Below are positions 58,312-64,000 of a stretch of 64,000 nt of DNA, piece after piece. The DNA is from Tetrapyrgos nigripes. Its lineage: Eukaryota > Basidiomycota > Agaricomycetes > Agaricales > Campanellaceae. Positions within the stretch are counted from its first letter, which is position 1. Each line of letters starts with the position of its first letter. The DNA lies in assembly GCA_013368315.1 (NCBI GenBank), contig JAACJM010000294.1, positions 1 through 64,000 on the forward strand. Reading direction: 5' to 3'. The translations under genes and the position numbers were made by a program. The notes under the pieces were generated by a model that saw nothing but the letters and a program-made list of their open reading frames with translations, had not been told where the DNA came from and searched no databases.

Positions 58312-61300
58312 ATGACGCCTCCTCCAATAGCTGCCCGCAACAAATCCTCTCCAACTGTAGAACACGGTCACCAATACCTCCGACAAGCCTCAGATACCAT
58401 CCACCAACACCGCAGCTCTCTTGCCTCCCAACTCAGGGATTTTGACGATCGCTGGGCACAGTCAGTGGCCTCTTTCGTCAGTTTTGCTCTATATCTGACC
58501 TTCTTGACCGTAGTCTATACACCGTAGCCCCAGTCCTGAACAAACTATCCAAAGGCCGTCAAAAACCAGATGAGTTTAAAGACAACGCAGAGGGCCTGCT
58601 TAATGATGTCCAGGTGCGAGTCAAAAGGTCTCTTTCTTACTATAGCTCACTGATTCACATTTTTTTCACAACCGTGCACAATATTTGTTCATTCGCCGGG
58701 TGTAATCCGCACTTTATCTCCTCCCGTCTTCTTTTCACATCCTCCATATTCAAAACGACAGCAAGCCCTTGACCACGCGCACAGAAGAAAAAAACTCGAA
58801 CAAATTACGGAAGATGGGAGTAGTATCATCCCGGGACCGTTTCCCGTAAAGTACAAGCTTCGTCCTGTGAGTCTCTTACGTCTGACTGCGGTAAGGAAAG
58901 GTACTCATCTCGTCATTTTTTTTTTTTTTCGCGACGTGACGGCAGGTATCTAAAACTTCTTCCTTCCATTGGATAACTGGGTCAGAAACGGCTAGTGCTC
59001 GAGGCGCTGTTGGGAGTCCTAGTGGTGTACGGAATAGGCTGCAGCCAATTCCAGAGTCCCCATTGACCAGATCTGCGACTTTAAAGGTGTGTCTTATGAC
59101 TTGTCTCCGTCCCGCATCTACTCATGCCTAACCCTATGATCCACCACTTATCACTCCTTCACTCGTTCTTATCTTTCGCTACCCAAAAAACATAACCCAA
59201 ACCAACTCTTTTGCCAAACTAGCGAAAGAGAGCCGTCAATAAAGGCCAATCCCGACCACGACTATCCTTCCGAAATCCTTTCAAACACCGCACTGTTCCA
59301 CCACAACCGCATTCTCCAAGTCATCACAGTCATAGTCCTGCCATGAGCAACTCTTCTGCTCGACTTCATGATAGTGGTGTACCCATGACCGATCAAATGA
59401 CCGGTCAAACAGTTACAGGATCCCCAGGAAGACTTTACTACAACGACCTCGCTGAGGATGGATTACCTAGACGCAGGGGACGTGGGCAAGGAGGGTCAAG
59501 GACCGGACGTAGCCGTTCGTCTTCGAGGGAACGAAATAGACGAAAACGTCCTTCGAGTACTGGCAGTGGCAGTGCAGTTAGTGCAAGTGGACGTAAACGA
59601 CGTGCACATCGATCGGCTAAAGGACTCGTCCCTCCCATGCCTCCGCTTTCTACAATTCCTTCTTCTGTGAATGCCAATGCGGGCGTCTCGACTGCTTCGG
59701 TCCAAGCGGCGGCTCATGCAGCGAATATGAATACGAATACGAATCGGCAAAAAACTGCTGCTGTTGGTGGTGCTGCTTCTTCACAATCACAATCACATCC
59801 ACACCATCGAACACGTTCTGGATCTGGAGCTGTCTCGAAACATGAGGCTGAGGCTTCTACGAGTCATAATCCCTACTCCAATGCCAATTTCAATCCCAGC
59901 TCCAATCTCAACAACTCCAACCCCAATCCCATGCCTCGGGCTCCTCCTCCTCTCATATCAATTCCCTCAACCCTCGTCCCACCTCTAGCCGTCCCACCCC
60001 AATCCAAATCCAACTACGTCGAGCCTCATATTTCGCCTACGGAACCTTACAACCCTGCAACTGGGACGACTCCTGAAGCCATGCCTACGACAGCCCCCGC
60101 CAAGAAAGAAAAACGTAAACACAAACTTATCAAACTACCCAAAGGCCTACGTCGTGGTGGTGGTGGTGACGACCTAGGCCTCGACCCCGTCCCCGTCATG
60201 CCTCCAGCAACGTCTTACGTTGTCCCTCATGAATCAACGACAGTTTATCCCGTACACACTAACGTCCACCCCCCAAAACAAAAAACAAAAGGCATCCCCG
60301 TCATCCGTAGCATCCCAAACAGTCCTCTCGCCGTACCCGGTAAAACCGAACTCAATCTCACCGGTGTTGGTGTACCCATCCCATCTTTATTATACCCCGA
60401 CTCTACTACCTCTTTCAACGCACCATCGTATACCTATCCTCCACAAGTGAATGATAGGTATTATACGGGATATACGGGATTTTCTTCGACGAAGAGTACG
60501 CCGATGGCGAGGGTTGTTCCTCTTCCTACTCGTGCTACTCGTGGACAAAAGCAGAAACAAGGCACGGCATTGGCAGCAGCGGCGGCGGTAGCTGTACCAG
60601 TACCGGCAGTTCCGGTGACAGCTGTACCTGCAACTGCTATGGGATTGGAACAGGGACAAGGACAAGGCCAAGGATCTTCGTCTGCATCCGCACAAGCTAA
60701 AGCACATGCGAAAGCTCTGGCGAAAGCACAACGTGCGCAAGCTAAAGCCCAAGCCCAAACCCAGGCCCCGCAGTCCCAACCAGCACTTTCATCGGCCCCA
60801 GTTATACCGGGTCAAGGCCAAGGTCAAGGTCAAGGTCAAGGTTATCCCCAAACCCAAACCCAAACTCAGGGTCATCAAGGATACTTTGTAGTACCGAGGA
60901 CTGCGGGGTATGGGATGGGTCAGCCGCTGAATGTGACTACGCCCACGGGGGGTGGAGCAGCGAATGGGAATGGGAATGGAGGTGGTACGGCGTATTTACA
61001 AGTGCCTCAGGTTGGGGGAGGGTATATGCATATGCAAGGACAAGGGCAAGGGCAAGGGCAAGGGCAGGGTTACCAAACGTCGACGTCGATGCCGGCGCAG
61101 CAGTATTTGGATCAGCAGGGGGCGATGGCTCAGTATAAGGAGAAGGAGAAGAGGAGGAGGGATAGGGATAGGGATAGGGATAGAGACAGAGACAGAGACA
61201 AAGACAGAGACAGAGATAGGGATAGAAAAGACAGGGACAGGGACAGGGACAGGGACAGAGGAGATGGAGACTACGAGAAGACCTCAGCTCATTCACGAAG

Positions 61301-61973
61301 GCATGGTTCTTCTCAGTCTTCTAGTAAACGAAGAAGACATGGACGAGATCGGGATCGGGACCATGGACGGTATTATGATTACGATGATGATGGGTACGAC
61401 TATGACTATGAGCGTTCTCATGGGCGTAAGCATCGACATGGACGTGATCAAGAGCAGCCTACGACACGTTCTAAATCCCATTCTCATTCCTCGTCTTCTC
61501 GGCGTCGGGATTATGATTACTATCATCATGACCGGGACAGAGACAGAGACAGAGACAGACACCACCGTTCCCCAGTTCAAGACCGACACCACCACCACCG
61601 CCGATCTCGTCACCATACATCATCCCCGAATCAGACTCACACTCACAGTCATCGTGACTATGAAAACTATCTACTCTATAACCAACATCATGGTCAACAA
61701 GACCCACAACCCTCTGGGACTGGGACGGATACAGAACAAGAACGAGACCAGTACAATTACTATTCCGATCGTTCCAAATCCTCTCGGTCGGTAAAGTATT
61801 CCTCTTCAGATCGTCCTCATCCTGAAAGGAAACCTGTTCATCGGTCGCCTCCGCCGGTGGTACCTGCTTCTAGTGGGAGGGTGTTTAGGTTTGCGCCGTT
61901 TATGTCAAAGTTTAGGGAGAACTTTAGTATGCATAGTGCTTCGGTGAGGGCGGCGAGTAGTGTGAGGAGATGA
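58312..61973 (+). CDS. 1081-residue low-complexity protein with Arg-Asp repeats
   Basis: Exons 58312-58460, 58514-58613, 58762-58866, 58946-59086 and 59223-61973 all join in phase. Residues 1-120 look folded and helical (HQYLRQASDTIHQHRSSLAS, LNKLSKGRQKPDEFKDNAEG). The rest is disordered: Ser/Pro/Arg-rich, then Gln-Gly runs (GQGQGQGQG), Ala/Lys/Gln runs, an Arg-Asp dipeptide tract (about residues 765-800), a Tyr/Asp stretch and His/Arg/Ser-rich blocks, with a basic C-terminus. RD and RS tracts occur in RNA-processing proteins and condensate-forming proteins, but no RNA-binding domain is seen. No known family. Confidence 0.75.
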
Positions 61974-61994
61974 GATGAGATGAGATGAGATGAG
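61967..61994. repeat. GAGAT pentamer microsatellite
   Basis: Five to six copies of GAGAT cover the stop codon of the 58312 gene and the first bases after it. Confidence 0.8.
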
Positions 61995-62909
61995 TTGGTG
62001 ATATATGTATGTAGTTGGATCTGTTGTCTTGCGTACTTAGTGTTTCTTTTTTTGTCTTTTTTTTTCCTTCATACGGACGCAGTAGTAGCGACCTGGTTGT
62101 ACATATAGCATTTACCAGTCCCCTTACTACTTACATTTGGATACTGGACGGATTCACGGAATTCGAACGTGGTTGCGCAAGGTCGGAAGGCTGCACCGTT
62201 TGATTTGAAACTCCGCTGGGTATTTTTACGTTTCTTTCTCTCCATCACCATGCCCTGAGGATGTACGATACGATGTAAGTCTACGTCCTTGCTATCCTTT
62301 TCGTGGTCTCTAACTCATCAGGAATCTTCTAGAGCTCTGTACTACTTACTTGCTATACCAACACTACAATGAAAATTCCAAATTCCAAATTTAGCAGACC
62401 CTTTGTTCTCGGTAGTCCGCTGCGTTCACTTTGGGCATGGTCAAAAATGTCGAACATTGGTTTCTCGACATGTTTGCAATTGGTCCATATCACCACAAAC
62501 ATGGTTGGATTTCTCTTATTGTTCCTTTTTAGGGCTTTAGGTGCGTTATCTCGTGCTCATCACGTTACCGTTCTATCTCAACTGTTTAAAAACAGGTCAC
62601 GTCGCGTTAGCTCAAAAAATTGTCCTTGACTCTGAACTCCCATCTCAATCTTCTACTTTAAGACTCAGCCTCGCATTGCTTGCAGCCTTCACCTACTCTT
62701 CACTCTACATCCACCCAGTACTCTACACATCACACACCCTTCAGCTTTCAAACCACCTCTTACCTGACATCCTCCATCCTCCATCCTTCATCCCTTTCTC
62801 TCGTCTACCTTGTCGTCTCGGCCCTTTGTCACCAATACTCTCCATTGCCGTTGTATTCTCTCGATACAAAAATACGATCTGCTTCATACTGTTTTGACAT
62901 CTGTCTGCA
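61995..62909. other. Intergenic region
   Basis: No gene supported; it becomes C/T-rich from about 62640, probably the promoter and leader of the next gene. Confidence 0.4.
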
Positions 62910-64000
62910 ATGCAAATGCAATCTTCCAGGATCATCTACCAGACCTCGAGTTGTCACAGTGATCAAGCTGGTGCGATCCATGCCAGTGGTGGCGCTCTCA
63001 GAGTCAGAGAGACGACGTCTGCACCATTGACGGACGTGACCAACAGCCTAGCCCTCGAGGAGGAGGCAGCTTTCAAGCAGCAACGTGTCCAAGGATGGCA
63101 GCAGACTGTAAACAAGGAAGCTAATCATTATCTTGATGCTGACCAGAGCAACACCAGCGAGTACGATGCAGTCGAGGATTCTCAGAAGCTTCTTTCAGGT
63201 GATGAAAACGTAGAGGTGAGTACGGGTCGTTTTTTATGTTTTCACGTCTCTAATGCCGTTTTCTCTTCTCTTCTCTTTTTTTTCTTTTTCTTTTTCTGTT
63301 TCTTTTTTCACAGCTGTCCACCGTAACAAAAGAAGAGCGCGTACAAGAGGGCGAAACTGATCCAGACCAACAAATCGGCTATGCTTCCGCTGGGCTCCAG
63401 AACCCATTCAGTAAATGTTACTACTCTCACCCAGCTGCAAACTATCCTTGGGTGGGTCCTGATGGAGCAGTCTACTACAACAACCAACGACCTTATTCGC
63501 ATTGGTATCCACCCCTCGAACAAACCCACCACCAGCACTATCAACACTACCACCCCTGCTGTCCCTACCATGCTTACCCTTACTGCTGCTACTCCGACGA
63601 CGTCGTTTATATGGATGGCCAGTCATCACCGATGCCGTTGCCAATGGCTTTCCAGCCCTACGATTATTACGGTTATCAGCAACAGCAGGATATGTCAACT
63701 TCGGCTTCTGCTCAAGCTTATGACTCTGACGACTATCACCCCAACTCGACCTTGGACGTTCCAGAAGACGCTGGTACACCCTCTCCAGGTCCTACTGGCG
63801 CGGATACCTCGGGTTCTGATACCAATGCCAATTTGGAATCCGGCGCCGGAAAGAACAATCTGAATGACGACGACATAGTTGAGGCCTCTGATACCCAACT
63901 CGAGGTGCCGCTCAGAACTCGCTCGGCTCCACCAGTCCTTTACGCGTACGGTGCCTCAGTTGCCTTGGCTTGCGAATCTGAGCAAGGAGTATCGTTGGAC
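62910..64000 (+). CDS. Tyr/Gln/His-rich protein, 3' end outside window
   Basis: Exon 1, 62910-63215 (102 codons, starting MQMQSSRIIYQTSS), joins in phase to exon 2, 63314 to the window end, over a 98-nt intron with a long T-rich tract before CAG. Exon 2 stays open for all 229 codons. Its first half is rich in Tyr, His, Pro and Gln with several Cys (YYSHPAANYPWVGPDGAVYY, YHPCCPYHAYPYCCYSDD), then acidic and Ser/Thr-rich. The composition is that of a disordered, possibly prion-like region. No domain is recognisable in the part shown. Confidence 0.6.

Noticed and set aside
59438..61707. Long alternate-frame and minus-strand ORFs across the low-complexity gene
   Set aside because: They arise from the short tandem repeats. 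Only the plus-strand frame of 59223-61973 links in phase to four upstream exons.

Overview
The window reads as nuclear DNA of an agaricomycete-type basidiomycete fungus. The real genes are split by many short introns (mostly 46-70 nt, GT..AG, often with a CTAAC or CTGAC branch site). The repeat content is typical of mushroom genomes: Ty3 and Ty1 retrotransposons, a Tnp2-type CACTA element, a DUF6589 gene, Tc1/mariner and several small inverted-repeat elements. I saw no tRNA, rRNA or CRISPR array. All gene models were spliced by eye and have no transcript support.

Layout. 0-1.5 kb: an unidentified nuclear-type gene. 2.1-3.0 kb: an array of short palindromes. 3.5-6.4 kb: a nested pair of non-coding inverted-repeat transposons, with a Tourist-like MITE inside the outer one. 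7.8-12.3 kb: a complete five-exon TPR-CHAT gene, the most striking host gene here. 12.7-17.5 kb: two small unidentified genes, a broken remnant of uracil phosphoribosyltransferase, and non-coding sequence. 18-49.8 kb: a transposon island. It holds a decayed Ty3/gypsy element, a 2.9 kb palindromic element, a decayed Ty1/copia element, an element rich in AAGTACTT motifs, a decayed DUF6589 gene, a second palindrome of about 5 kb, an 8.7 kb CACTA element with two genes, and a dead helicase gene holding a hAT MITE and a nearly intact Tc1 transposon. 50.3-53.0 kb: a complete 24-exon formamidase gene on the minus strand. 53.7-58.1 kb: several small or uncertain minus-strand genes. 58.3-62.0 kb: a five-exon gene for a 1081-residue low-complexity protein. 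62.9-64.0 kb: the 5' part of a Tyr/Gln/His-rich protein gene that runs off the window.

The insertions can be ordered. MITE and inner element lie inside the outer inverted-repeat element; repeat copy L1 lies in the left arm of palindrome 2 (the other arm keeps the empty site); L2 splits the CACTA transposase; Tc1 and the hAT MITE lie in the helicase remnant. Most stop codons in the older elements fall where Trp or Arg would be expected, which fits C-to-T decay. Tc1 is the only element that looks recently mobile.
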